A stretch of 64,000 nucleotides of DNA from Jeotgalibaca dankookensis (GCF_002005405.1 NZ_CP019728.1:1832001-1896000), one strand, 5' to 3'; counted from the stretch's first letter, positions 28,549 to 37,517 are shown. The notes: generated from the sequence alone by a model not told the origin. Translations and numbers: made by a program.

Positions 28549-30051
28549 GTGTCAGGATTATTTGGATCATTAAATATAGGTGTCAGAGGTATGACCGCAG
28601 CACAAACTGCTTTGCAAACCACTAGTCATAACCTTTCTAGTATGAATACAACAGGATATTCTCGTCAACGTGTTAATTTAGAAGCAAATAATCCTTATAC
28701 CTGCCACGGTGTCGGGCAACTTGGTACAGGTGTGCGCATTTCTGGTGTTGTTCGAATTGCTGACGACTATGTGACTAAGCAAATTCAAAAAGAAAATGCT
28801 TCGTTAACGCGTCATGCTACAAAATCAGAAGTTTTGGGACAATTAGAAACTATTTTTAATGAACCCTCTGACACAGGACTTAGCGCTGGATTTGGACGTT
28901 TTTATTCAGCTTGGAACTATCTAGGAGCGAATCCTGAACTGGCTACTGCTAAAACAATGGTGAGTCAAGAATCTCAAACTCTGACAGATACGGTTTCGCA
29001 AATGGCGAGTCAACTTGAAAGCTTACAAGGAGATACTATCCATTCAATTGAAAAAGATGTTTTAGATTTCAATGAAAAGGTGGATCAACTCGCAACACTT
29101 AACAAACAAATTTTCAATGTGGTCATTAAAGGGCAATCACCCAATGATCTTTTAGATCAACGTGATGTTTTAACAACGGAACTTGCTAGTATTGCGGATT
29201 TAGAAATTACTTACGACAAATTCCAAGGTGTCAGTTTGAAGCTTGATAAGGTGAGTATTTTAGAAGGGGATACAATCAATAAGCTAGCCGTTATTTCTGA
29301 TAGAACGGTAGACGGTGAATTAGCTATATCAACGGGTAGTGGTAAACCAATCATACAAACAGGAGATTTCGCAATTGGACAAATTGTGATTGCAGACCAA
29401 AAAGGATCTTACCAACCCCTTACTCTTTCTAATGGTAGTATCAAGGGATCTCAAGAAGCACTTGAAATAGTGGAAGCTAAAAAAACAGAACTCAACCAAC
29501 TTGTTGGTAATTTTGCTCAAGCAGTTAATACGATTCATAGTGACGGTAGTAAAGGACTTAATTTCTTTGAGTTTTCAAGTGATGAGCCAGCTAAGACTAT
29601 TAAGGTTAATAAAGAACTAACAAGCTCACCAATAAAAATTAATGCAGGGAAAGATATTGCTCATCCTGTTTCCGGAGACGGTTCACGTGCAACTGCACTA
29701 TCATCATTAGCAAATGCAAAGTTAAATTATTTTACACAGGACTTTAATGCGACCTACAAGTCAGACTCTATTGAGTTTGAGGCACAAGTTGGGGGCAGCT
29801 CAACTGGAGATGCTTATAAAGGTATTGTCACCAGTATGGGTATTATGAAGCAACAATCTGATAATGTAGTCGCTAGCCAATCGGTAGTTGTTGGTTTTCT
29901 CCAAGACCGACAAGCAGCCATTTCTGGTGTAAATATGAATGAAGAAGTAATTGATATGATGCGCTTCCAGAGTGCGTTTGAAGCCAATGCGCGTATTATT
30001 TCAGTCATTGATGGCATGCTTGATACCCTAATTAATCGAACAGGAGTGTAG
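28549..30051 (+). CDS. flgK: Hook-filament junction protein FlgK (HAP1)
   Basis: 500 aa. The N-terminal rod/hook-type helix (LNIGVRGMTAAQTALQTTSHNL, then MNTTGYSRQRVNLEA) and the C-terminal helix (GVNMNEEVIDMMRFQSAFEANARIISVIDGMLDTLI) are characteristic. DLLDQRDVLTTELASI is also conserved. GTG start with AGGAGGAGTATT ahead. Forms the first junction ring on the hook. Confidence 0.97.
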   Translation: MSGLFGSLNIGVRGMTAAQTALQTTSHNLSSMNTTGYSRQRVNLEANNPYTCHGVGQLGTGVRISGVVRIADDYVTKQIQKENASLTRHATKSEVLGQLETIFNEPSDTGLSAGFGRFYSAWNYLGANPELATAKTMVSQESQTLTDTVSQMASQLESLQGDTIHSIEKDVLDFNEKVDQLATLNKQIFNVVIKGQSPNDLLDQRDVLTTELASIADLEITYDKFQGVSLKLDKVSILEGDTINKLAVISDRTVDGELAISTGSGKPIIQTGDFAIGQIVIADQKGSYQPLTLSNGSIKGSQEALEIVEAKKTELNQLVGNFAQAVNTIHSDGSKGLNFFEFSSDEPAKTIKVNKELTSSPIKINAGKDIAHPVSGDGSRATALSSLANAKLNYFTQDFNATYKSDSIEFEAQVGGSSTGDAYKGIVTSMGIMKQQSDNVVASQSVVVGFLQDRQAAISGVNMNEEVIDMMRFQSAFEANARIISVIDGMLDTLINRTGV

Positions 30052-30053
30052 GA

Positions 30054-30956
30054 ATGCGAATAACTGACAATATGATGACCAAAAGCTATTTAAAAAATTT
30101 AGCACGGAACCAGCAAAATGTTCAAAAATATCACCACCAACTTTCTTCTATGAAAGAAGTATCCAAACCGTCAGATAATCCACTGTTAGTTTCTCAAATT
30201 ATCGGTTTGAAAGAGAATGTGAATAGCAACCAACAGTATCAATCAACTATAAAAGACGCAATCGATTGGAGTAATATGCAAGATGCCTCACTCGGTAAAG
30301 CGACCGATTCATTAATGCGAATTAGTACGCTTGTTCAATCGGCTGCAACGGATACGATGAATGCTTCTGATCGATTAATTGTTAGAGCAGAAATTGAAAC
30401 TGAAATTCAAACCTTTGTAGATGCCTTGAATACAAATTATGGAGGTCGTTATATTTTTGGCGGAACGGAAACGCTCAAGACACCCTTTGAAATGAGTCAA
30501 GATGCCGATGGTGCTCTAACAGGCATTATTTATAACGGCACATCGCAAAATATTTCCCGTGAGATATCCCCTGGTGTCACTGTTGATTTATTAACTAACG
30601 GAGCGGGTGTTTTAAATGATAGTGGCCAGAGCCTCGGAGCGCTTTTTAAAGAAGTTGTTTCTGCTTTAAAAAATGATGATACAAAAGCAGTGGCTGCTAC
30701 AGTAGGAAAAGTTACAACTGCTATTGATCATGTCGTCAGTTTTCGAACTGAGGTTGGCGCAGTATCCAATCGCTTAGGTTCAGCCTTATCACGAAATGAA
30801 AGCCAAGACCTAAATTTGCGTGAGATGTTATCCTCTAAAGAAGACATTGATTTTGCCAAAAAATACATGCAATTTAGTAACGAACAAGTAGCCTACCAAG
30901 CGTCACTTCAAATGGGTACCAAAATTTTGAACACAACAATCCTTGACTACCTATAA
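30054..30956 (+). CDS. flgL: Hook-filament junction protein FlgL (HAP3)
   Basis: 300 aa flagellin-like junction protein. Begins [20 protein letters not shown], then [32 protein letters not shown], and a C-terminal helix containing [28 protein letters not shown]. Follows flgK by 2 nt. The stop codon lies inside the loop of an intrinsic terminator, so the flgM operon ends here. Confidence 0.96.
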   Translation: MRITDNMMTKSYLKNLARNQQNVQKYHHQLSSMKEVSKPSDNPLLVSQIIGLKENVNSNQQYQSTIKDAIDWSNMQDASLGKATDSLMRISTLVQSAATDTMNASDRLIVRAEIETEIQTFVDALNTNYGGRYIFGGTETLKTPFEMSQDADGALTGIIYNGTSQNISREISPGVTVDLLTNGAGVLNDSGQSLGALFKEVVSALKNDDTKAVAATVGKVTTAIDHVVSFRTEVGAVSNRLGSALSRNESQDLNLREMLSSKEDIDFAKKYMQFSNEQVAYQASLQMGTKILNTTILDYL

Positions 30957-30973
30957 AGGTAGTCTTTTTTTTT
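30945..30973 (+). terminator. Terminator overlapping the flgL stop
   Basis: Stem GACTACC/GGTAGTC (30945-30951 with 30958-30964), 6-base loop holding the flgL stop codon, then nine T. Confidence 0.9.
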
Positions 30974-31003
30974 CATCAAAGTTGCAAAAAAAAGGCTCGC
31001 TTA

Positions 31004-31128
31004 TGATGAAATATCAACAAAATTCATCACTAGAGGTGCCAATAGGTCAGCTAATGATGAAATATGGACAAATTTCATCATTAATTGATAATTTAAAGGT
31101 CTTAATGATGATAATTCGACTTAAATTT
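31004..31128. repeat. 51-bp tandem repeat with hairpin units
   Basis: TGATGA starts recur at 31004, 31055 and 31106, exactly 51 bp apart. Units 1 and 2 are clearly related (both begin TGATGAAATAT) and each carries an inverted repeat. Unit 2 has perfect 11-base arms, AATGATGAAAT and ATTTCATCATT (31053-31063 with 31072-31082). Unit 3 is degenerate and runs into the chemoreceptor promoter. Since 51 is a multiple of 3, the array is open in one frame and lengthens the chemoreceptor reading frame artificially. Confidence 0.75.
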
Positions 31129-31148
31129 ATATCTTCCTATTCCGATAT
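31122..31148 (+). promoter_or_regulatory. Sigma-28 promoter of the chemoreceptor gene
   Basis: TAAA (31122-31125), 15-base spacer, TCCGATAT (31141-31148): the best consensus match of the five sites. Confidence 0.75.
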
Positions 31149-31188
31149 AGTAAATAGATCGTTTATTAGTTTTATAGGAGGATACGGA

Positions 31189-32556
31189 ATGAAGAAAAAG
31201 AAGCAAGGTATTTTATTTTTTAAAAGGAGTATTGCCAGGATGATACTTCCTTACATATTGGTAATAACTATATTACCCATGCTATTAGTATTTTGGGCCG
31301 AGTCTTTTTTTACCTGGAGTAGAGGAATGCTACTAATCAGTATTTTTGTTATAGGTATTGTGATTTCAATACTAACGTATTATGGAGTAGACAAAATTGT
31401 GAAGTCTATAACTAACATGCTTGTTGATAGTTTTACGCGTGTAGGTGAAGGAAATCTGACAACTCAAATCAGTTTACAAAATTACAAACAAACGATTGGA
31501 AAAGCGAACCCCCATCAACGTTACACGTATTCTAATGAGTTTGAAAACATGAACTCCGCTTTTTCTGATATGGTTTTACGGTTTAAAGAGTTGATTGGGA
31601 ACATTCAAGATCAAGCGTGTCACACGTTTAATAGGTCCAACCAGTTAGTCAGCATGTCTACACAAACGACGCACGCCACAGAAGATGTTGCCGCAACCAT
31701 TCTATCGGTGACGGAGGAAAATAACGCGCAGTTAACGGAAACGCAAAAAATGGTTCAAGATGCTACGGTTCTGGCAGAGTTGTTAAATAAAACAGAAGCA
31801 ACCATCATGGAAATTGGAAACTATATGGATGAAACGAATATTGCAAACGGTGTCAACGAACGTAGTGTTCAAGGTGTGAGTGAAAACTGGCAACAGGTTA
31901 ATGAGGAAATGACGTTATTGACGACAAGTATTTATGAAGTGAGTCGTGCTGTAAAAGAAGTCGAAGCGATGACTCAATCTATTACTACTATCGCCAGTCA
32001 AACCAATCTTCTTGCACTGAATGCTTCTATTGAGGCAGCACGAGCGGGAGAACAGGGTCGGGGCTTCGCAGTGGTAGCCGATGAGGTCCGCAAACTAGCT
32101 GAGCAAAGTACCCACGCCTCTAATGAAATTCAAACCATTATCCGTACAATTCAAGTGAAGTCAGATGAAATGCTTACCAATGTGCAAGGTACAAGCCAAC
32201 AAGGAATTCAGCAAACAGAAATAGTTGAAAAAGCTCTCAATTCTAGTATCACCGTGTCAGATAAAATTCTTCAAGTTGCGGAGAAAATTACAGAACTATT
32301 TATGATGAGTAGCGAAATTGATGAAAAGAAAAATAGTTTAATTGCTAGCACCACTCAAATTCTAACAGGTGCAGAAACAAATGCTTCCAATATGGAAGAA
32401 GCATCAGCTAACACTGAAGAAATTCTAGCGACTATTCAGGAGATGTCAGCGAATATTCAACAGCTCATGCAAGCCTCTGATAGCTTAAAAGCCCAGTCAG
32501 ATATCTTTTTAACTGATGTTGAAGAACCAATAGCTGAACTAGCATCCGAATTTTGA
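31189..32556 (+). CDS. Methyl-accepting chemotaxis protein with almost no outside domain
   Basis: 455 aa from the ATG at 31189, which has ATAGGAGGATACGG directly upstream and lies 41 nt after a sigma-28 promoter; the frame is open further back only because of the 51-bp repeats. Two membrane helices (about 20-40 and 50-70) are joined by only about 10 residues, so there is no extracellular sensor domain. A HAMP-like segment follows, then a cytoplasmic signalling hairpin whose tip reads [20 protein letters not shown] with VRKLAEQS after it. It may sense a membrane or cytoplasmic cue such as energy state or redox, or work with a partner receptor; that is inference. Only chemoreceptor in the window. 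Confidence 0.92.
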   Translation: MKKKKQGILFFKRSIARMILPYILVITILPMLLVFWAESFFTWSRGMLLISIFVIGIVISILTYYGVDKIVKSITNMLVDSFTRVGEGNLTTQISLQNYKQTIGKANPHQRYTYSNEFENMNSAFSDMVLRFKELIGNIQDQACHTFNRSNQLVSMSTQTTHATEDVAATILSVTEENNAQLTETQKMVQDATVLAELLNKTEATIMEIGNYMDETNIANGVNERSVQGVSENWQQVNEEMTLLTTSIYEVSRAVKEVEAMTQSITTIASQTNLLALNASIEAARAGEQGRGFAVVADEVRKLAEQSTHASNEIQTIIRTIQVKSDEMLTNVQGTSQQGIQQTEIVEKALNSSITVSDKILQVAEKITELFMMSSEIDEKKNSLIASTTQILTGAETNASNMEEASANTEEILATIQEMSANIQQLMQASDSLKAQSDIFLTDVEEPIAELASEF

Positions 32557-32585
32557 TAAAATTAAAAATTATTTGTTATTTTCCC

Positions 32586-32612
32586 TTAAATAATTACCTC
32601 TACACCCGATAA
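32586..32612 (+). promoter_or_regulatory. Sigma-28 promoter of flagellin
   Basis: TTAA (32586-32589), 15-base spacer, CCCGATAA (32605-32612). Read as TAAA the spacer would be 14. Confidence 0.72.
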
Positions 32613-32660
32613 CTATTATAGAGGCAAGACCTCATTAAAAAAAATTAGGAGGCAACACAA

Positions 32661-33503
32661 ATGAGAATTAATACAAATATTTCTGCAATGAACACATACT
32701 CCCGCCTAGGAGCTGCAAATGCTTCAAAATCTGGTTCTTTAGCAAAGTTATCTTCAGGTTTAAGAATTAACAAAGCAGGAGACGATGCAGCAGGATTGTC
32801 TATTTCTGAAAAAATGAAAAATCAAATTTCAGGATTAACTCAAGCAACTCGTAATGCACAAGACGGAATTTCACTGATTCAAACAGCTGAAGGTGGACTA
32901 AATGAAATCCACGGAATTTTGAATCGTATGCGTGATTTAACAGTTCAGGCATCAAATGACACAAATACTAACGATGATAAGAGCGCGATTCAACTAGAGA
33001 TTACTGCATTAACGGAAGAGATAAATCGAATTGCAACTGATACAAAATTTAATAATAAAAACTTACTTGGGGTTGTAGAAAAAGATTTAAATATTCAAAT
33101 TGGAGCAAACCAAGGTGATAATGCTTTAACAATAAAAACTGTGGATATGTCAACAGGCAAGTTATTTGCAACGGCCTTAGAGGCTGTGAATGGAGCCGAT
33201 GATGATAGCGAAGTTATTGGAACAACTATCAAAAATAATCTAACTTCTCTTGATACTGCCATTAAGACTGTTTCTAATGCTCGAGCAACTTTTGGTGCTC
33301 AACAAAATCGTTTAGAGCATACCATAAATAATTTAACTACAACCAAAGAAAACTTATCTGAAGCAAATTCCCGTATCCGTGACGTTGATATGGCGCAAGA
33401 AATGATGGACTTTACGAAGTCAAACATCCTTTCTCAAGCAGCGACTTCAATGCTTGCACAAGCAAATCAAATGCCACAAGGTGTTTTACAATTGTTGCAA
33501 TAA
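32661..33503 (+). CDS. fliC: Flagellin
   Basis: 280 aa, a short flagellin made almost only of the conserved D0/D1 domains. N-terminus MRINTNISAMNTYSRLGAAN with LSSGLRINKAGDDAAGLSIS; C-terminus SRIRDVDMAQEMMDFTKS and ILSQAATSMLAQANQ. The variable outer domain is reduced to a small region around residues 150-200. Ribosome site TTAGGAGGCAACACAA. Monocistronic: sigma-28 promoter before, strong terminator after. Confidence 0.98.
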   Translation: MRINTNISAMNTYSRLGAANASKSGSLAKLSSGLRINKAGDDAAGLSISEKMKNQISGLTQATRNAQDGISLIQTAEGGLNEIHGILNRMRDLTVQASNDTNTNDDKSAIQLEITALTEEINRIATDTKFNNKNLLGVVEKDLNIQIGANQGDNALTIKTVDMSTGKLFATALEAVNGADDDSEVIGTTIKNNLTSLDTAIKTVSNARATFGAQQNRLEHTINNLTTTKENLSEANSRIRDVDMAQEMMDFTKSNILSQAATSMLAQANQMPQGVLQLLQ

Positions 33504-33514
33504 TCAACCACATA

Positions 33515-33553
33515 AACACGCCCCAACGACTTCAATCGTTTGGGGCGTGTTTT
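33515..33553 (+). terminator. Terminator after flagellin
   Basis: GC-rich stem AACACGCCCCA/TGGGGCGTGTT with an extended, slightly bulged upper stem and TTCAA loop region, then a T run. Confidence 0.92.
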
Positions 33554-33570
33554 ATTATGATAAACAGCTA

Positions 33571-33597
33571 TTAATTTATTTATGATTCATCCGATAA
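33571..33597 (+). promoter_or_regulatory. Sigma-28 promoter of flaG-fliD-fliS
   Basis: TTAA (33571-33574), 15-base spacer, TCCGATAA (33590-33597). It lies inside the longest flaG reading frame, which shows that the frame's first ATG (33582) is not the true start. Confidence 0.72.
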
Positions 33598-33638
33598 AGA
33601 AGATAGAAGCGTGTAGAGATCATTTATCGGGGGCTAGG

Positions 33639-33986
33639 ATGATGGAAGGAATAACCAATATTAACCGTATTTTATTTGACGCCAAGCAACACTACTTTGA
33701 AAAAAATCCAACAGCAAAGGAATTCGCTACACCGGACAACGAATTTAGCGATGAATTAGACGAAGTAGCTGAGTTAAAGCGAATTGTCAGTGAAGCCAAT
33801 CGTTACGTCGTAGGAGTCAACGCTGAATTTTCAATTGAAACACATGAAGGGACTAATCGTACCATTGTGCGGATGTTAGATATGGAAACGCATGCGGTTA
33901 TTAAAGAATTCCCACCTAGTGAAATGTTAGATGTGATTGCCGGTATCTGGGAACAAGCCGGAATATTAGTAGATAGAAGGGAGTAA
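33639..33986 (+). CDS. flaG: Flagellar protein FlaG
   Basis: 115 aa. The C-terminal FlaG domain is recognisable: ELKRIVSEANRYVVGVNAEF, then ETHEGTNRTIVRMLDMETHAVIKEFPPSEMLDVIA. FlaG proteins influence filament length. I take the ATG pair at 33639/33642 because GGGGGC stands just upstream and the longer reading (from 33582) would put the promoter inside the gene. 4 nt before fliD. Confidence 0.88.
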   Translation: MMEGITNINRILFDAKQHYFEKNPTAKEFATPDNEFSDELDEVAELKRIVSEANRYVVGVNAEFSIETHEGTNRTIVRMLDMETHAVIKEFPPSEMLDVIAGIWEQAGILVDRRE

Positions 33987-33990
33987 ATCA

Positions 33991-35421
33991 ATGGCCAGTT
34001 CAATGAATATAATGGGAACCTATTCGGGAATCACGATGGAAACAGTCGACCAATTAATCCAAGCAGAATCAGGTAAAGGCGTTAAATTTTCTAACGATCA
34101 AGAAAAACTCAGAACCGAACAAGCGGCATGGAAAGATATCCAAACGCGGTTAACGAATCTATCAGAGAAACTCAGTGGCTTGATGAAACCGGAAACTTTC
34201 AATTCCAAAAAGATGAGCCTTTCTCAAGAAGGTAAATTTAAGTTAACAGCTAGCCCAGAGGCATTGTCGAGTGATTATACTATTTCGGTAACCAATTTAG
34301 CAACCCGCACGCAGGTGACGGGAGAGTCCTTTACACAAAAGGGTTTAAAGCTAGGGGATGCATTAAATGAGTCGGGCGAGCTTGTTTTAACGATACCGAA
34401 AAAAATGGCAGATGGAACGATTGAAAATAAAACAACCGTTGTAGCCATAACGGCTACAGATAGCATTGAGAATATTGTCGACCGTATCAATGAAGGTTCC
34501 AAGGATAGTGGCGTTTCAGCAGCTATCATTGATAATCGGCTTGTTCTTCAAAGTCAAGAATTTGGAGAACGACAGCTTTCTGTTACCGGTGATTTAGCTG
34601 ATAAATTAGGGTTAGCTCAGGCCACAACGCAATTAGGTCAAAATGCGGAATTAACAGTAAACGGCATTAAGATTGTTCGAGACAGCAACCATCTTACGGA
34701 TATTACGAAAGGCGTAACCATTGACCTTATTGCTACTACTACTGATCCTGTTCGTGTATCTTTGACCCAGGATTTGGATTCGACAGCAAAAGCTGTCCAA
34801 GATTTCGTTGATCAATATAATTCAACTTTAGCTTTTATTGGCGAACAATTAGACGTTGGAGACCCTTCACTAGCAAATAATAAAACCGGATCTTTAACAG
34901 GAGATAGTAGTCTCGTGCGCCTTCAATCGCAACTGCGCACAGCTCTTACCCAATCTCTTCAAAATGGCCATAAAGAATTGAATTCAGCCAAGTCAATTGG
35001 GATTGAGATTGACCGTTATGGCGTTGCAACGCTTGATACAAGCAAATTAAAAGAGGCCTTACGTGAAGACAGTCAAGCAGTCGCACATATTTTCAAGTTT
35101 GATAAAGTTACTTCCACGACTCAAGAAGATGGAACGATTTTTAAAAAAAAGGAAGAAATTGGTTTAGCTCAAAAAGTAAACCACCTCTTAAATAGCTTTA
35201 CCGACTCAAAGGCCGGTGTGATTGCAACTAAAAATGAAAGTTACGATAAGTTAATTAAGGATCTTGGGCAGCGAATTGAGAAATTTAATGAGCGAATCGA
35301 AGTAAAACGTCAACAATACATTGAAAAGTTTACTGCCTTAGACATCGCGATGATGGAAGCAGAGTCCCAGTTAAACTATCTAATGAGTCAAATAGGTGGT
35401 ACAAAACCAAATCAAAACTAG
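33991..35421 (+). CDS. fliD: Filament cap protein FliD (HAP2)
   Basis: 476 aa. Shows the FliD N-terminal domain (GTYSGITMETVDQLIQAESG, WKDIQTRLTNLSEKLSGL), the middle GDSSLVRLQSQLRTAL region, and a coiled-coil C-terminus (NERIEVKRQQYIEKFTALD then MMEAESQLNYLMSQI). Forms the pentameric cap under which flagellin is added. Follows flaG and precedes the FliT-like gene and fliS, its usual partners. Confidence 0.96.
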   Translation: MASSMNIMGTYSGITMETVDQLIQAESGKGVKFSNDQEKLRTEQAAWKDIQTRLTNLSEKLSGLMKPETFNSKKMSLSQEGKFKLTASPEALSSDYTISVTNLATRTQVTGESFTQKGLKLGDALNESGELVLTIPKKMADGTIENKTTVVAITATDSIENIVDRINEGSKDSGVSAAIIDNRLVLQSQEFGERQLSVTGDLADKLGLAQATTQLGQNAELTVNGIKIVRDSNHLTDITKGVTIDLIATTTDPVRVSLTQDLDSTAKAVQDFVDQYNSTLAFIGEQLDVGDPSLANNKTGSLTGDSSLVRLQSQLRTALTQSLQNGHKELNSAKSIGIEIDRYGVATLDTSKLKEALREDSQAVAHIFKFDKVTSTTQEDGTIFKKKEEIGLAQKVNHLLNSFTDSKAGVIATKNESYDKLIKDLGQRIEKFNERIEVKRQQYIEKFTALDIAMMEAESQLNYLMSQIGGTKPNQN

Positions 35422-35435
35422 AGGTGGCATAAAAG

Positions 35436-35759
35436 ATGAGTAAACGAATAGAAATTCTAACGGGTATACAAGAAAAATTGCATACCTGGGATCAAACTGC
35501 TCAGTCGGCACACGTAATAATAGCGGATACTAAAGAATTTATTTTAGCTTTAAAAGAAATGCAGCCAGTAGCCTATTCAAAAGAAGAAATACTATTAATA
35601 GAAACCATTATCAATCAACAAGAAAGATTAATTACCTGTATAAAAGAAGAAAAAAGCAAACTTGCAACAGAAATACGGGCGATGAATAAAAAAGACACCC
35701 TCCTTGATAGTTACCTCTATCCTAAACGTCAACCGGTATTTTTGAATCAACAAGTGTAA
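35436..35759 (+). CDS. Small helical protein, FliT-like export chaperone candidate
   Basis: 107 aa, all helical by appearance: ILTGIQEKLHTWDQTAQS, then LLIETIINQQERLITCIKE. FliT proteins are FliD chaperones of this size, and a gene of this type normally accompanies fliD and fliS. Here it lies between them, while in Bacillus fliT follows fliS. No sequence motif settles the matter, so the name rests on size, helicity and position. 14 nt after fliD, 12 nt before fliS. Confidence 0.55.
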   Translation: MSKRIEILTGIQEKLHTWDQTAQSAHVIIADTKEFILALKEMQPVAYSKEEILLIETIINQQERLITCIKEEKSKLATEIRAMNKKDTLLDSYLYPKRQPVFLNQQV

Positions 35760-35771
35760 GGAGAAAGAAAC

Positions 35772-36140
35772 ATGTATAATCAAAACGCTAAAAGTATGTA
35801 TCAGACCAATCAAGTACTCACCGCTTCTCCAAAAAAACTGGTAACCCTTCTACTAGAAGGAAGTGTTAAAAATTTAAAACTTGCTAAAATTTATATTGAA
35901 AAAAAACACTATGAACAGTCAAACAAGGCATTAATTAAACACCAAGATATTATTCTTGAACTACAAAGAACCTTAGATTTTGAAGCAGGTGGTGAAGTTG
36001 CTCAAAATTTAGAACTTATGTATGATTATTTAATTGAACAGGCAATTAGAGCAAATGTTCACAAGGATGTCACAATTATTGATCACTCTATTGAAATCGT
36101 TCAGGGAATATTAGAATCTTGGATACAAATAGAAGTTTAA
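35772..36140 (+). CDS. fliS: Flagellin export chaperone FliS
   Basis: 122 aa four-helix protein: MYNQNAKSMYQTNQVLTASPKKLVTLLLEG matches the FliS start (Y-x6-Y then SPxxLVxxLxEG), with a C-terminal EIVQGILESWIQI. Binds the flagellin C-terminus and prevents premature polymerisation. Ribosome site AAGGAGAAAG. Confidence 0.95.
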   Translation: MYNQNAKSMYQTNQVLTASPKKLVTLLLEGSVKNLKLAKIYIEKKHYEQSNKALIKHQDIILELQRTLDFEAGGEVAQNLELMYDYLIEQAIRANVHKDVTIIDHSIEIVQGILESWIQIEV

Positions 36141-36154
36141 TTTATAATAAAGAA

Positions 36155-36198
36155 AGCATTTTTACTGGTATATCCGGTCAAAATACTTTTTTTTTTTA
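36155..36198 (+). terminator. Terminator after fliS
   Basis: A 14-base imperfect stem (36155-36168 with about 36174-36187), then a run of eleven T. It ends the flaG-fliS unit ahead of the flgB operon. Confidence 0.7.
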
Positions 36199-36233
36199 TT
36201 TTTAAAACGTGACAATATATTCATATATATATT

Positions 36234-36263
36234 TTAACATAATTAAGAAAAAACATGTAAAAT
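36234..36263 (+). promoter_or_regulatory. Possible sigma-A promoter of the flgB basal-body operon
   Basis: TTAACA (36234-36239), 18-base spacer, TAAAAT (36258-36263). The surroundings are very AT-rich and other fits exist. No sigma-28-type site was seen here, consistent with an early class. Confidence 0.4.
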
Positions 36264-36354
36264 GAGAAAGAATATAAATTTTTTAAAAAAATTAAACATA
36301 AGTTTAAAAAAATAAGAAATGCATAATATAAAAATTAGGTGGGCAGATAGCGAC

Positions 36355-36735
36355 ATGGAAATGAATAACCTGGCATTAATAAAAAAAACACTCCAAGCAA
36401 CAAGTCTTCGGCAGGAAGTAATAGCTAGTAATATCACGAATGTTAACACTGATGAATATAAGAGAAATCAAGTCGATTTTGAAAGTTTATTGCACGATGC
36501 TAAACGCGGCGTGAGCTTAAATAAAACACAACCCAATCATTTTGGTGTAGGGAATATCAATGATTTAAAACCTAGTGTAACAAAAGTAACCGATACCATC
36601 GTTAAGGAAAATGGTAACAATGTTGATTTAGATATCGAAATGGTGAACCTTTCCCAAAATGCGCTTCATTATCAAGCATTAATTTCACAATTAAATAGTC
36701 AATATTCTCGAATGGCTACAGTCATTAGTAAATAA
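36355..36735 (+). CDS. flgB: Flagellar rod protein FlgB
   Basis: 126 aa from the ATG at 36355. Rod-family motif VIASNITNVNTDEYKRNQVDFE near the N-terminus and NNVDLDIEMVNLSQNALHYQALIS at the C-terminus. An in-frame ATG 12 codons upstream (36319) lacks a ribosome site, whereas TTAGGTGGG precedes 36355. First gene of the large operon that runs to 56.6 kb. Confidence 0.94.
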   Translation: MEMNNLALIKKTLQATSLRQEVIASNITNVNTDEYKRNQVDFESLLHDAKRGVSLNKTQPNHFGVGNINDLKPSVTKVTDTIVKENGNNVDLDIEMVNLSQNALHYQALISQLNSQYSRMATVISK

Positions 36736-36746
36736 GAGGTGAAAAA

Positions 36747-37175
36747 ATGAGTGTTTTTGATTCTTTAAATATAAGTGCAAGCGGATTAAGTTTAGAGCGC
36801 TTGAAGTTAGATACGATTTCTACTAACGTTGCTAACGCTAACACAGAGCAGACAGCAGCAGGAGGTCCTTACCAGAAAAAAACAATTGCTTTTGAAGAAG
36901 CTTTTCAAAAAAGCAACCAACTGCTTGCTTTAGGTGGTAAGAAAAGTTTTGGAGTGCGTGCAACTGAAATAATATCCGACGAAGCAGAAGTGCGGGCTTA
37001 CGATCCCACACATCCATTGGCTGACCAAGAAGGTTATGTGCTGCAATCAAATGTCAATATGGCGGATGAAATGGTGGATATGATGACGACCATTCGTGCC
37101 TATGACGCGAATATTACAGCACTTGATGCCGGTAAAAATATGTTGAAGCAAGCATTAACAATTTCAAGTAGATAA
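36747..37175 (+). CDS. flgC: Flagellar rod protein FlgC
   Basis: 142 aa. Begins MSVFDSLNISASGLSLERLK with DTISTNVANANTEQTAAGGPYQKK, and ends YVLQSNVNMADEMVDMMTTIRAYDANITALDAGK (core NVNMADEMVDMMTTIRAYD). Proximal rod subunit. AGAGGTG site, 11 nt after flgB. Confidence 0.96.
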   Translation: MSVFDSLNISASGLSLERLKLDTISTNVANANTEQTAAGGPYQKKTIAFEEAFQKSNQLLALGGKKSFGVRATEIISDEAEVRAYDPTHPLADQEGYVLQSNVNMADEMVDMMTTIRAYDANITALDAGKNMLKQALTISSR

Positions 37176-37195
37176 AACGAGAGGGGGTTTGAATC

Positions 37196-37492
37196 ATGAA
37201 TATCGAAGCAAGTACACGTCTTTTATTGAATCAACTAAATCAAACATCCCCCATTAAAACAGCTACAGAGGGGGATAGCTTTACCAATATTTTCGGTAAT
37301 GCCATCAATCAACTGACTGAAACGCAAATACATGCAGATCAGGCGACACAAGCATTAGCGATGGGTGAAGATATTCAATTACATGATGTCATGATTCAGT
37401 CGACAGAAGCACAACTGTCATTAGAATTGGCTGTTCAAGTACGTAATCGTTGCCTTGAAGTTTATAACGAAGTAAAAAATATGCAATTTTAA
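37196..37492 (+). CDS. fliE: MS-ring/rod junction protein FliE
   Basis: 98 aa. FliE pattern DSFTNIFGNAINQLTETQIHADQATQALAMGEDIQLHDVMI, recognisable in the core ATQALAMGEDIQLHDVMI, then AQLSLELAVQVRNRCLEVYNEV. Links the membrane ring to the rod. GAGAGGGGGTTTG precedes the ATG. Confidence 0.95.
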   Translation: MNIEASTRLLLNQLNQTSPIKTATEGDSFTNIFGNAINQLTETQIHADQATQALAMGEDIQLHDVMIQSTEAQLSLELAVQVRNRCLEVYNEVKNMQF

Positions 37493-37517
37493 TTGTTACT
37501 AAGGGGAGCTAAGGGGA

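Noticed and set aside
30943-31188. 82-residue N-terminal extension of the chemoreceptor frame
   Set aside because: It runs through a terminator, the 51-bp repeats and the sigma-28 promoter; the ribosome site supports the ATG at 31189.
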